A stretch of 64,000 nucleotides of DNA from contig JBNKUL010000033.1 of the NCBI GenBank assembly GCA_050298555.1, positions 62,001 through 126,000 on the forward strand. Reading direction: 5' to 3'. Under the pieces are notes generated by a model. That model made no database searches. It was given only the letters and a program-made list of their open reading frames with translations, and was not told the origin of the DNA. The position numbers and the translations under genes are program-made. The DNA is from JAPHSX01 sp050298555 (GTDB taxonomy: Bacteria > Pseudomonadota > Gammaproteobacteria > Thiohalomonadales > Thiohalomonadaceae). Below, in pieces: positions 8,839-16,958 of the stretch (positions are counted from its first letter, which is position 1; each line of letters starts with the position of its first letter).

Positions 8839-9327
8839 ATGAACTGGGTCGACTACTCCATACTCGCCGTTATCGGCGTCTCCGTGCTGATCAGCCTGTG
8901 GCGCGGCTTTACCAAAGAGGCGCTGTCGCTGGCCGGCTGGATCCTCGCCGCCTGGGTCGCCCTGCAGTTCTCCGACAATCTGCAGGTGCTGCTGGAACCC
9001 CACATCGAGGTGCCGTCGCTGCGGTTGATGGTCGCCTTCGCCATCCTCTTTATCGCCACCCTGTTCCTGGCGGGTTTTATCAACTTTCTTGTCGTGCAGC
9101 TGATTAAGAAGACCGGCCTTTCCGGCACCGACCGCATGGTAGGGATCTTCTTCGGTGTGGCGCGGGGCTGCCTGGTGGTGGCGCTACTGGTTCTGATCGG
9201 CGGCATGACACCGATGCCGCAGGACCCCTGGTGGAAGGCATCGCAGTTGATGCACTATTTCCAGGACATGGCGATCTGGCTGCGCCAGTTCCTGCCAGCC
9301 GAGATCGCAAAGAGCATTCAATTTTAG
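8839..9327 (+). CDS. cvpA: CvpA family membrane protein
   Basis: A 162-residue protein with four predicted membrane helices (about residues 3-20, 27-45, 62-85 and 103-123). It carries the CvpA signatures NWVDYSILAVIGVS, SLWRGFTKEALSLAGW and a basic RMVG stretch. CvpA is needed for colicin V production and for bile/envelope-stress tolerance in E. coli; its molecular role is unsettled. It lies directly upstream of purF, as in E. coli, and probably shares its transcript. Confidence 0.93.
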   Translation: MNWVDYSILAVIGVSVLISLWRGFTKEALSLAGWILAAWVALQFSDNLQVLLEPHIEVPSLRLMVAFAILFIATLFLAGFINFLVVQLIKKTGLSGTDRMVGIFFGVARGCLVVALLVLIGGMTPMPQDPWWKASQLMHYFQDMAIWLRQFLPAEIAKSIQF

Positions 9328-9368
9328 CCGTCCGATTTCGGGCTGATTAACACGAGGTAACTGAGAGC

Positions 9369-10883
9369 ATGTGCGGCATTATCGGTATCGTGGGCAAGGG
9401 CCCCGTCAACCAGGCTATCTACGACGGCCTGACCGTATTGCAACACCGTGGCCAGGATGCCGCCGGTATCATGACCTGCGACGACAATCGTCTCTATCTG
9501 CGCAAGGACAACGGCCTGGTGAAGGACGTGTTCCACACTCGCCACATGATGCGCCTGCAGGGCAACATCGGTATCGGCCACGTGCGCTATCCGACCGCCG
9601 GCTGCTCCTCCTCCGCCGAGGCCCAGCCCTTCTACGTCAACTCCCCCTACGGCATCGCCCTGGCGCACAACGGCAACCTCACCAATGCCGATACCCTGAT
9701 GGAGGACCTGTTCCGCGAGGACCTGCGCCACATCAACACCAGCTCCGATTCGGAGATCTTGCTCAACGTCTTCGCCCATGAGCTGGCTCGCCAGGGGAAA
9801 TACCGTGTGGATGAGAACGATATTTTTGATGCGGTCTCACGCGTGCACAAACGCATCAAGGGCGGCTACGGCGTCGTCTCCATGCTGATCGGCTACGGCA
9901 TCGTCGCCTTCCGCGACCCCAATGGCATCCGTCCGCTGATGATCGGCAAGCGCACTACCGCAGAGGGGGAGGAGTGGATGGTCGCCTCCGAGAGCGTCGC
10001 CATCGACGCCCTTGGCTTCGAGCGGGTGCGCGACGTGGAGCCGGGCGAGGCGGTCTTCATCGACATGGCCGGCAACTTCTACTCGCGCCAGTGCGCCGAG
10101 AATGCGCAACACTCACCCTGCATCTTCGAGTACGTCTACTTTGCCCGCCCCGACTCCATTATCGACGGTATCTCGGTCTACAAGGCGCGACTGCGCATGG
10201 GCGAGACCCTGGCCAAGAAGATCGAGCGGGTCTTCCCCGAGCACGATATCGACGTGGTGATCCCCATCCCCGACACCAGCCGCACCTCGGCGATGGAGCT
10301 GGCCAACGAGCTGGGCATCCTCTACCGCGAGGGCTTCATCAAGAACCGCTACATCGGCCGTACCTTCATCATGCCGGGGCAGCAGCAGCGCAAGAAGTCG
10401 GTGCGCCAGAAGCTCAACCCCATCGAGCTGGAGTTCCGCGGCAAGAACGTGCTGCTGGTGGACGACTCCATCGTGCGCGGTACCACCTCCGAGCAGATCA
10501 TCCAAATGGCCCGCGACGCCGGCGCTAACAAGGTCTACTTCGCCTCCGCCGCGCCGCCGGTGCGCTTCCCCAACGTCTACGGCATCGACATGCCGAGCAA
10601 GGAGGAGCTGATTGGCCACGGCCGCGACGAGGAGCAGATCGCCGCCGCGATTGGCGCCGACCGTCTCTTCTATCAGGACCTGGATGACCTCATCGATGCG
10701 GTGCTCTATAAAAAGAGCAAGGTGGTCAGCCGTTTCGACACCTCGGTGTTCAACGGCGAGTACGTCACCGGCGATGTGGATGAGGCCTACCTGCAGAAGC
10801 TTGAAGACGCCCGTAACGATAGCGCGAAGTCGGAGCGCGACCAGCGCGAGAGCAGTGTCATCGACCTCCACAACACCGACTAG
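9369..10883 (+). CDS. purF: Amidophosphoribosyltransferase
   Basis: A 504-residue first enzyme of purine synthesis, which converts PRPP and glutamine to phosphoribosylamine. The N-terminal MCGIIGIVG exposes Cys2 as the glutaminase nucleophile after Met removal. The glutaminase half includes GHVRYPTAG and HNGNLTN. The PRPP-binding VLLVDDSIVRGTTS loop lies near residues 360-373. Proteobacterial PurF lacks the propeptide, as here. Confidence 0.98.
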   Translation: MCGIIGIVGKGPVNQAIYDGLTVLQHRGQDAAGIMTCDDNRLYLRKDNGLVKDVFHTRHMMRLQGNIGIGHVRYPTAGCSSSAEAQPFYVNSPYGIALAHNGNLTNADTLMEDLFREDLRHINTSSDSEILLNVFAHELARQGKYRVDENDIFDAVSRVHKRIKGGYGVVSMLIGYGIVAFRDPNGIRPLMIGKRTTAEGEEWMVASESVAIDALGFERVRDVEPGEAVFIDMAGNFYSRQCAENAQHSPCIFEYVYFARPDSIIDGISVYKARLRMGETLAKKIERVFPEHDIDVVIPIPDTSRTSAMELANELGILYREGFIKNRYIGRTFIMPGQQQRKKSVRQKLNPIELEFRGKNVLLVDDSIVRGTTSEQIIQMARDAGANKVYFASAAPPVRFPNVYGIDMPSKEELIGHGRDEEQIAAAIGADRLFYQDLDDLIDAVLYKKSKVVSRFDTSVFNGEYVTGDVDEAYLQKLEDARNDSAKSERDQRESSVIDLHNTD

Positions 10884-10929
10884 TCGCCACCTACTCTTTA
10901 CGTAAAAAACCGAACAGGGGAGAGCCGTA

Positions 10930-11766
10930 ATGGGAGATTACGTATTGCTGGCCTCGCAGGAGAAGCTGCTGCTCTCCCTTTTCGTTATCGTTCTTTTCGC
11001 CCTGGTCAGGGTGGTGATCATCCGGCTGATTCGCAGAAAGCGCGAAATCCTCACCGAGAAGCAGCGTCGCACCATCTCCGCGGTGAAAAACCTGAATTGG
11101 TTCTTTGTCGCCCTGCTGCTGGTCTATCTCTGGTTCCCGGAGATCAAGAACTTTGCCTTCTCCATTGCCGCCGTGACGGTGGCCCTGGTCATCGCGACCA
11201 AAGAGCTGATCCTCTGTTTTAGCGGCTCACTGCTGAAGGCCAGCTCCGGTGCCTTCTCCATCGGTGACTGGATTGAGGTGGGCGACACCCGCGGTGAGGT
11301 GATCGAGTACAACCTGTTTGCCACCACGCTGCAGGAGATTAGCAACGAGAACCGCTATAGCTTCAGCGGCAAGACCGTTGTCGTTCCCAACAGCGCCTTC
11401 CTCACCACGCCGGTGAAAAACCTCAACTTCATGAAGCGCTATGTATTTCACACCTTTAGCGTGATCACCAACCTGCCGTTCCAGGCTGCGGCGATGAGCG
11501 CGCTTATCGAGCAGAAGCTTGCGCACTACTCCGAGCACTTTATCGAGGTGGCCCACCGCTATAACAGCTTTATTGAATCGCATGCCGGGATAGACATCCC
11601 ATGCCCTGACCCCCAGATACACTACTCGACCAACAATGAGGGGCGGCGCATCATTACGGTAACCCTGTTCTGCCCGACCAATGAGGCGGTGGTGATTGAG
11701 CAAAAGACGATTGCGGATATTTTTGACTATCTGGATGCAGCGGACACGCATCGCAAGGGAAAATAG
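10930..11766 (+). CDS. MscS-like mechanosensitive channel protein
   Basis: A 278-residue inner-membrane protein with membrane helices at about residues 14-34, 56-72 and 78-100. The third is a pore-like helix followed by GAFSIGDWIEVGDTRGEVIEYN, the beta-domain signature of the MscS family. It contains VVVPNSAFLTTPVKN, typical of MscS proteins. It is expected to gate by membrane tension or act as a solute release channel. It sits between purF and metZ, adjacent genes in Pseudomonas, so it looks like an insertion into that order. Ribosome-binding sequence GGGGAGAG lies before the ATG. Confidence 0.85.
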   Translation: MGDYVLLASQEKLLLSLFVIVLFALVRVVIIRLIRRKREILTEKQRRTISAVKNLNWFFVALLLVYLWFPEIKNFAFSIAAVTVALVIATKELILCFSGSLLKASSGAFSIGDWIEVGDTRGEVIEYNLFATTLQEISNENRYSFSGKTVVVPNSAFLTTPVKNLNFMKRYVFHTFSVITNLPFQAAAMSALIEQKLAHYSEHFIEVAHRYNSFIESHAGIDIPCPDPQIHYSTNNEGRRIITVTLFCPTNEAVVIEQKTIADIFDYLDAADTHRKGK

Positions 11767-11777
11767 CCTGCGTCAAG

Positions 11778-11806
11778 TTGACTTGGCGTGGCGTCGAGAT
11801 TAACCT
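11778..11806 (+). promoter_or_regulatory. Candidate sigma-70 promoter of metZ leader
   Basis: TTGACT (11778-11783), a 17-base spacer and TAACCT (11801-11806). Transcription would start near 11812-11814, which is the first base of the riboswitch helix, so promoter and aptamer positions support each other. Confidence 0.6.
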
Positions 11807-11810
11807 TGTT

Positions 11811-11863
11811 TTGCGCCGATTTGAGACTCAGCTTGCGGGCGCTAGATAAATCCAGCTAAAGCG
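11811..11863 (+). ncRNA. SAM-II (SAM-alpha) riboswitch, metZ leader
   Basis: Helix P1 is GCGCC (11813-11817) with GGCGC (11838-11842). Its loop begins GATTTG and contains GCTTGC, and the 3' tail reads AGATAAAT then AGCTAAA (11844-11860). These are the conserved SAM-II positions (GAUUU, UUGC, GAUAAAU, AGCUAAA) known from the metX aptamer, in the correct order and spacing. SAM-II binds S-adenosylmethionine through an H-type pseudoknot and lowers expression of methionine genes. The gene behind it is metZ. Most known examples are in Alphaproteobacteria. Confidence 0.9.
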
Positions 11864-11870
11864 AAGGCGA

Positions 11871-11905
11871 AAACCCGCTTTGGCATTGGCTACGCGGGTT
11901 TTTTT
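11871..11905 (+). terminator. Intrinsic terminator between riboswitch and metZ
   Basis: AAACCCGC (11871-11878) pairs with GCGGGTTT (11894-11901), followed by an unbroken T-run to 11905. It lies after the SAM-II element and 35 bases before the metZ start, so it can act as an attenuator for metZ. It could also stop read-through from mscS. Confidence 0.85.
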
Positions 11906-11940
11906 GTGCCTGCGCCACCGTTCAATGACGAGGAAAGGTG

Positions 11941-13128
11941 ATGACCATTTCACAAGACGACTGGGAAGAGTTTGGCTTCGACACCCTGGCGGTGCGTGCC
12001 GGGCAGCACAGGACCAATGAGGGCGAGCAAAGCGAGCCTATCTTCCCTACCTCCAGTTTCACCTACAATAGCGCGGCGCAGGCGGCGGCCCGTTTTGGCG
12101 GCACCGAGCCGGGCAATATCTATTCGCGTTTTACCAACCCCACCGTACGCACCTTCGAGGAGCGCCTGGCGGCACTGGAGGGGGGCGAGCAGTGCGTCGC
12201 CACCAGCTCCGGCATGGCGGCGATCACCTCCGCCTTCATGGGGCTGCTGAAGGCGGGCGACCACATCGTCTGCTCCCGTGCCGTCTTCGGCACCACGGTG
12301 GTGTTGCTCGATAACTTCTTCAAAAAGTTCGGGGTGGAGAGCACCTATGTCTCGCTGACCGATTACGCTGGTTGGGAGCAGGCGATCCGTCCCGAGACCA
12401 AACTGCTCTTTCTCGAGACCCCCTCCAACCCGCTGGTGGAGGTGGCCGACATCCCGCGCCTGGCCGAACTGGCCCACTCAAAGGGTTGCCTGCTGGCGGT
12501 CGATAACTGTCTCTGCACCCCGGCATTGCAGCAGCCGCTCAAACTCGGCGCCGACATCGTCATCCATTCGGCCACCAAGTATATCGACGGCCAGGGGCGT
12601 GCCATGGGCGGTGCGGTGGTAGGCAACAGGGAGCTGATGGCGCAGGTCTACGCCTTCCTGCGCTCGGCAGGCCCCACCATGAGCACCTTCAATGCCTGGA
12701 TCTTCCTCAAGGGGCTGGAGACGCTAAAGCTGCGCATGAAGGCGCACAGTGAGAACGCGCTGGAGCTGGCGAGTTGGCTGGAGCAGCAGCCGGGGATTAA
12801 ACGTGTCTTCTACCCCGGTCTCGCATCGCATCCGCAGCACGAACTGGCGGCAAGCCAGCAGCGTGGCTTCGGCGGCATCGTTTCGTTTGAAGTGGAAGGG
12901 GGCCAGGAGCAGGCGTGGCGCGTTATCGACGCCACCCGCGTGATCTCCATCACCGCCAACCTGGGCGATGCCAAGAGCACCATCACCCACCCGGCGACCA
13001 CCACTCACGGCCGTCTCACCCCCGAGCAGAAGGTGGATGCGGGGATTAGCGACGGCCTGGTGCGGATCTCCGTGGGGTTGGAGGATGTGGAGGATTTGAA
13101 GGCGGATTTGGCGCGTGGGTTGGGGTAG
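11941..13128 (+). CDS. metZ: O-succinylhomoserine sulfhydrylase
   Basis: A 395-residue Cys/Met-metabolism PLP enzyme that makes homocysteine from O-succinylhomoserine (or O-acetylhomoserine) and sulfide. The PLP lysine is K213 in HSATKYIDGQGR, and the SSGMAAI and YSRFTNPT motifs are typical of MetZ. An in-frame GTG at 11938 is only three bases from AGGAAAGG (11931-11938); the ATG at 11941 is better placed. It is adjacent to the purF block, as in Pseudomonas. Control by the SAM-II leader agrees with a methionine-synthesis role. Its stop codon lies inside a palindrome arm. Confidence 0.93.
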   Translation: MTISQDDWEEFGFDTLAVRAGQHRTNEGEQSEPIFPTSSFTYNSAAQAAARFGGTEPGNIYSRFTNPTVRTFEERLAALEGGEQCVATSSGMAAITSAFMGLLKAGDHIVCSRAVFGTTVVLLDNFFKKFGVESTYVSLTDYAGWEQAIRPETKLLFLETPSNPLVEVADIPRLAELAHSKGCLLAVDNCLCTPALQQPLKLGADIVIHSATKYIDGQGRAMGGAVVGNRELMAQVYAFLRSAGPTMSTFNAWIFLKGLETLKLRMKAHSENALELASWLEQQPGIKRVFYPGLASHPQHELAASQQRGFGGIVSFEVEGGQEQAWRVIDATRVISITANLGDAKSTITHPATTTHGRLTPEQKVDAGISDGLVRISVGLEDVEDLKADLARGLG

Positions 13129-13184
13129 GAGCTGGCGCTGCTGGCGAATGTGAATTTGGAATCGCGAGCGGCGCTAGCTCCTAC
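13125..13184. repeat. REP-like palindrome overlapping the metZ stop
   Basis: GTAGGAGCTGGCGC (13125-13138) and GCGCTAGCTCCTAC (13171-13184) form a 14-bp inverted repeat with one G-U-compatible mismatch. This resembles GTAGGAGC-type REP elements dispersed in proteobacterial genomes. The metZ TAG (13126-13128) lies in its left arm. No partner transposase (RAYT) is in the window. Confidence 0.7.
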
Positions 13185-13259
13185 ATCTCGTGAAATAATC
13201 CATGTGCATTGCGCTGTGTGCGGTTATAGGTAGGATTCAAAGGACAAAAGGAGTTTGTT

Positions 13260-13529
13260 ATGGCATACGATGACGGTTGTACTGTGTACACACTCACTCA
13301 GAATGGATGGCAGCCAGGTGAAGAGCATCCAGATGCTGTGGAAAAGTGGAAGCGCTCGGTGCGCCAGGCCTCACCTTGGTCTAGAGAATATGTTTCATGG
13401 TCTTGCCAGTGGGTGAGTCAGGATTTCACAAGAGCTGAACGTGATCAACTTCGTGAGCTTCACCAATACTTTATGGGTAAAGCAGGAATAGCCGGGAACA
13501 GAGAAACAACTATAGGGAGTCCTCTATGA
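13260..13529 (+). CDS. Hypothetical protein
   Basis: An 89-residue protein I do not recognise. It has no signal peptide or membrane helix. It is rich in Trp (five) and charged residues, and its C-terminal half looks helical (FTRAERDQLRELHQYF). The start is supported by AAAGGAG (13247-13253) six bases before the ATG. Base composition is lower in GC than the flanking metZ and glycerate kinase genes. It overlaps the next gene by ATGA, so the two form an operon. Confidence 0.6.
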   Translation: MAYDDGCTVYTLTQNGWQPGEEHPDAVEKWKRSVRQASPWSREYVSWSCQWVSQDFTRAERDQLRELHQYFMGKAGIAGNRETTIGSPL

Positions 13530-13897
13530 GTGCATTAATCAGAGTGATTATTCTCACTGTTGGTGTTACGAGTAGCATTGGTGTAGGAGCAGCTACTTTG
13601 GGTGAATATATTAATGCGGTAAACGGAACAGATGGGCGATCAAAGGAGCAGATGGCTATGTACTTTGCAGGTGCGACTGATGCGTTAATGTATGGTAATG
13701 AAACATTGATTCCGCATGCAAAGGGGCAGAAGTTAGTGTGTTTCCCTTCTCCCATCCCTTCGCGAAAAACGTTACACGATGTCTTTCGAGCACACGCTGA
13801 GAATGTGATTAAGGTAGGTGGGCTTGAAAAAGCCAGTGAAGTGTCGTTGGATCAATTAATCTACGCATCGTGGATGCATACTTATCCATGCCGGTAG
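13526..13897 (+). CDS. Rap1a/Tai-like secreted small protein
   Basis: A 123-residue protein with a cleavable-type signal peptide (about residues 1-23, ending GVGAA). The mature part has a YFAGATDAL helix, a Cys in KLVCFPSP, a helical segment (LHDVFRAHAENVI) and a terminal Cys in HTYPCR. This Cys-Pro...P-C layout resembles the Rap1a/Tai family. That family includes immunity proteins against type VI amidase effectors (Serratia Rap1a) but also many proteins of unknown role. No effector gene is adjacent, so an immunity function is only a possibility. Translationally coupled to the gene upstream. Confidence 0.55.
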   Translation: MSALIRVIILTVGVTSSIGVGAATLGEYINAVNGTDGRSKEQMAMYFAGATDALMYGNETLIPHAKGQKLVCFPSPIPSRKTLHDVFRAHAENVIKVGGLEKASEVSLDQLIYASWMHTYPCR

Positions 13898-13975
13898 GTG
13901 CACGGGATATAAGTTGTTTTTTGCTTATTTCGTTTGTTTGTATTGGTACTCAAATGACGTGAAAAGTTAATTACT

Positions 13976-14227
13976 ATGGCTGGATGGATAACGTTTGTCT
14001 TGATCTTGGCGTTTTTTGTTTGGATGGCACAATACAATGAAGCAGGCTGGTACTACTTCGGTTTAATGTTACTTGTTTTAGGAGCTGTCGCACTTCCCGC
14101 CCCTCTGAATGAAGTCATTGAGTTTATTCTTTTTTCGATAATGGCAATATGGGCTGTGGGGGCACTCTTTGGGAGTGGTAGTGTCCGAGGAAATGATCGT
14201 GGTGGTTTTCATGATGGTGGCGGCTAA
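13976..14227 (+). CDS. Small two-helix membrane protein
   Basis: An 83-residue protein with membrane helices at about residues 4-17 and 24-42 and a third hydrophobic stretch at about 49-65, ending in a Gly/Asp/His-rich tail (RGGFHDGGG). The family is not recognised. It is AT-richer than surrounding core genes and lies in the same cassette as the two preceding small genes. The ribosome-binding sequence is weak. Confidence 0.5.
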   Translation: MAGWITFVLILAFFVWMAQYNEAGWYYFGLMLLVLGAVALPAPLNEVIEFILFSIMAIWAVGALFGSGSVRGNDRGGFHDGGG

Positions 14228-14229
14228 TA

Positions 14230-14288
14230 CGAACCGCATATTGAGAACAACGCGATAGATGCGGTTCGCACCGCTCACCACATCCTAC
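14230..14288. repeat. REP-like palindrome before glycerate kinase
   Basis: CGAACCGCAT (14230-14239) and ATGCGGTTCG (14259-14268) are a perfect 10-bp inverted repeat, followed by CACCGCTCACCACATCCTAC. The complement, GTAGGATGTGGTGAGC... GAACCGCATC, is a type of dispersed repeat common in gammaproteobacteria. No T-run follows. It closes the right side of the small cassette. Confidence 0.6.
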
Positions 14289-14302
14289 AGTTATCACTCT
14301 CC

Positions 14303-15439
14303 ATGCCTGAACTCGACTACAAATCTCAACTGCTAAAGCTATATAAAACCGCCCTGGATGCAGCCTCCGGCGAACAGGCGGTCAGTAAATACCTAACCTC
14401 CAACCCCTTCCCTAACTGCTCCCTAATCGCCATCGGCAAGGCCGCCGCTTCCATGACCATGGGCGCTCAAAAAGCACTAGGCGATAAATTACGCACCGGC
14501 CTGGTAATCACCAAACACGGCCACACCGATCCACGACTCGATTCGTCACGAATTACACAACTGGAGAGCGCCCACCCGGTGCCCGACGAGGGCAGCCTTT
14601 CTGCTGGTAAGGCACTGCTCGAATTCCTCGATAACCTACCCGACGATGAGCCTTTATTGTTCCTCCTCTCCGGCGGTGCTTCGGCCTTGGTGGAGGTGTT
14701 GCCTGACGGCATGAGTGCGGATGACCTTGCCGAGTTGAACCGGCGCTTGTTGGCGTCGGGGAAGTCGATTAGCGAGATGAATGCGGAGCGCAAGGCGCTG
14801 TCGCAAATCAAGGGCGGAAAACTGATCCCCTTTCTCAAGGGGCGACGCTGTCTGCAGCTGTTGATCTCCGACGTGCCCGGTGATGACCTGGCGGTGATCG
14901 GTTCCGGCCCGCTGATCGGCGAGGGAGGGAACATCGACTCGCATATCCTCGCCAGTAACGGCATGGCACGCGATGCACTCATCGCGGCGGCACAACAGCT
15001 GGGAGTCACTGTGCATGACCACCCCGGTCACTTCGAGGGCGATGTGGAAACCCTGGCGGCGCAATTTTGTGATGAGCTGTTGAACGGCCCGGAGGGCTTA
15101 TACGTATGGGGTGGGGAGAGTAGTGTGGTGCTGCCGCTGAATCCGGGCCGCGGTGGGCGCAATCAGCACCTGGCGCTGCTTGCCGCACGCTATCTCGCCG
15201 GCCACGACAATCTATTGCTGCTGGCCGCCGGCACCGACGGCAGCGATGGCCCCACCGGGGAGGCCGGAGCACTGGTGGACGGCGGTACGGCACAGCGCGG
15301 TGAGTGGGAGGGGGTGAGTGTTGTCGATGCGCTGGAGAACGCCGATTCAGGCCGCTTCCTTGAGGCCAGCGGCGACCTTGTCGAGACCGGTCCCACCGGC
15401 ACCAATGTGATGGATCTGGTCATCGGTCTGAAGTGGTAG
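14303..15439 (+). CDS. Glycerate 2-kinase (GckA/TtuD, MOFRL family)
   Basis: A 378-residue type II glycerate kinase (DUF4147 plus MOFRL domains) phosphorylating D-glycerate to 2-phosphoglycerate. Visible features are the N-terminal AIGKAAASM motif, LLSGGASAL, SDVPGDDLAVIGSGPL, and in the C-terminal MOFRL part WGGESSVVLP...GRGGRNQ and AAGTDGSDGPT. This fits glycolate/glycerate salvage. The first codon lies 15 bases after the preceding palindrome. An alternative GTG start of the next gene would overlap its end by 7 bases. Confidence 0.9.
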   Translation: MPELDYKSQLLKLYKTALDAASGEQAVSKYLTSNPFPNCSLIAIGKAAASMTMGAQKALGDKLRTGLVITKHGHTDPRLDSSRITQLESAHPVPDEGSLSAGKALLEFLDNLPDDEPLLFLLSGGASALVEVLPDGMSADDLAELNRRLLASGKSISEMNAERKALSQIKGGKLIPFLKGRRCLQLLISDVPGDDLAVIGSGPLIGEGGNIDSHILASNGMARDALIAAAQQLGVTVHDHPGHFEGDVETLAAQFCDELLNGPEGLYVWGGESSVVLPLNPGRGGRNQHLALLAARYLAGHDNLLLLAAGTDGSDGPTGEAGALVDGGTAQRGEWEGVSVVDALENADSGRFLEASGDLVETGPTGTNVMDLVIGLKW

Positions 15440-15450
15440 ACTACGTCGCC

Positions 15451-16254
15451 ATGAATAAAGACTCTCTTTTCCCTGCCGTACACGCGGCGCTAATGGCCAA
15501 CGAGCCAGACGAGAAGGTGCGACTCACCCATGAGCTCTTCGCCGCCTGGCGTGGCGGAGCCTATGACATTGAGGGCGGCGAAGCCCCCGATGCAGTGCCG
15601 GTTCCGGGGCGCCCCGAGAAGCCCGAACTGGTTCAGCCGCGCGAGCTGCCGCAGCGCAAGCCGGTGACCCTGGAGGGGCGGGCGATCCTGTTCCACGCCC
15701 TGACCCATATTGAGTTCAATGCTATCAATCTGGGTCTGGATGCCGCCTACCGTTTTCGCGATATGCCCAGCGACTTCTACGACGACTGGCTGCGCGTCGC
15801 CGATGAGGAGGCGACACACTTCACCCTGTTGCGCGACCACCTGCGTAGCCTCGGTTACGACTACGGCGACTATCCCGCCCACAACGGCCTGTGGGAGATG
15901 GCGCAGAAGACGGCGCACGACTGCATGGTGCGCATGGCGCTGGTGCCGCGCTGCCTGGAGGCGCGTGGGCTGGACGTGAACCCCGGTATCAAGGCGCGCC
16001 TGCTGGAGAGCGGCGATGACAAGGGGGCAGCGTTGCTAGATATCATCCTGCGCGATGAGATCGGCCATGTGGCCATCGGCAATCGCTGGTTCCACTACCA
16101 TGCCGAACAGCGTGGGCTGGACCCCATTCCCACCTTTAACGCCCTGATCGAAGAGTACATGCGTGGACAGCTGCGCCCGCCCTTCCATATCGAGGCGAGG
16201 CGTGAGGCGGGTTTTAGCGAAGAAGAGTTGGCCTATCTGGAGGGTGTCGGTTAA
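15451..16254 (+). CDS. DUF455 ferritin-like protein
   Basis: A 267-residue protein with the DUF455 ferritin-like fold. Metal-ligand candidates are HIEFNAINLGLDAAYRF, DEEATHFTLLRDHL and RDEIGHVAIGNRWF, that is, E-x(n)-E-x2-H pairs on successive helices. A role in redox or tRNA-linked oxidation has been suggested for relatives, but the substrate is unknown to me. A GTG at 15433 extends the frame by six codons; the ATG at 15451 keeps it clear of the glycerate kinase stop. It abuts the next gene with a one-base TAATG overlap. Confidence 0.85.
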   Translation: MNKDSLFPAVHAALMANEPDEKVRLTHELFAAWRGGAYDIEGGEAPDAVPVPGRPEKPELVQPRELPQRKPVTLEGRAILFHALTHIEFNAINLGLDAAYRFRDMPSDFYDDWLRVADEEATHFTLLRDHLRSLGYDYGDYPAHNGLWEMAQKTAHDCMVRMALVPRCLEARGLDVNPGIKARLLESGDDKGAALLDIILRDEIGHVAIGNRWFHYHAEQRGLDPIPTFNALIEEYMRGQLRPPFHIEARREAGFSEEELAYLEGVG

Positions 16255-16952
16255 TGAGCCGTAAGATTATCGCGTTGCTGCTGGCGCTTGTGTTGAGTAA
16301 GGCGGTGATGGCCGCTGCCGTTGATGGGGTCATGCTGCGCTACATGGTGAGCGAGCCGGGGCTGCAACCCTACCCCTCACGCGTTATCGTCACCCCAGGC
16401 TTTATTCGTATGGATGATGGCGATACGGCGGGTGACTATCTGTTGTTCGACCGCAAGCAGCAACTGATCAGCAGTGTCACCCACGAGGACGAAACGGTAC
16501 TGGAGATCCCGCTGCGCGAGGTGACCATGCCCTCGCCTGTTGAGATAAAGCGCCACCATACCCTGGAGCGTGACGATAAGGCGCCGAAGGTCGATGGCAA
16601 ACCGCCGCAACAACTGCGACTCTATGTGAACGATAGGCTTTGTTACGAGGCGACGGTGGTACCGGGGCTGCTACCCGATGTGGTAGCGGCGCTGCGCAGC
16701 TTCCACCGCGTCCTGGCGGGTGAGCAGGGGAAGATGGTGGCGGAGTTGCCGGTTGAGCAAATCGACGGCTGCGACCTGGCACTACACACCTACCATCCGG
16801 AGTGGTCACTGGCGTCGGGGCTGGCTATTCAGTCCTTTGATGCCGCCTTGCGCCAGGGACAGCTGCTGGTCGATATCGACCAGACCTTCAGGGCCGATGA
16901 AAAGTTGTTTCAGCTGCCTGATAACTACCGGCGCTACCACACCCCCGAATAG
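16254..16952 (+). CDS. Exported protein of unknown function
   Basis: A 232-residue protein with a signal peptide (about residues 1-21, AVMAA). The mature part contains beta-rich stretches (MLRYMVSEPGLQPYPSRVIVTPGFIRMDDGD, then a DYLLFDRKQQLISSVTHED segment). These recall periplasmic DUF4412-like proteins that carry a substrate-binding beta sheet, but I cannot assign a family. The ATG overlaps the DUF455 stop by one base, so expression is coupled. Confidence 0.6.
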   Translation: MSRKIIALLLALVLSKAVMAAAVDGVMLRYMVSEPGLQPYPSRVIVTPGFIRMDDGDTAGDYLLFDRKQQLISSVTHEDETVLEIPLREVTMPSPVEIKRHHTLERDDKAPKVDGKPPQQLRLYVNDRLCYEATVVPGLLPDVVAALRSFHRVLAGEQGKMVAELPVEQIDGCDLALHTYHPEWSLASGLAIQSFDAALRQGQLLVDIDQTFRADEKLFQLPDNYRRYHTPE

Positions 16953-16958
16953 GCCGTC

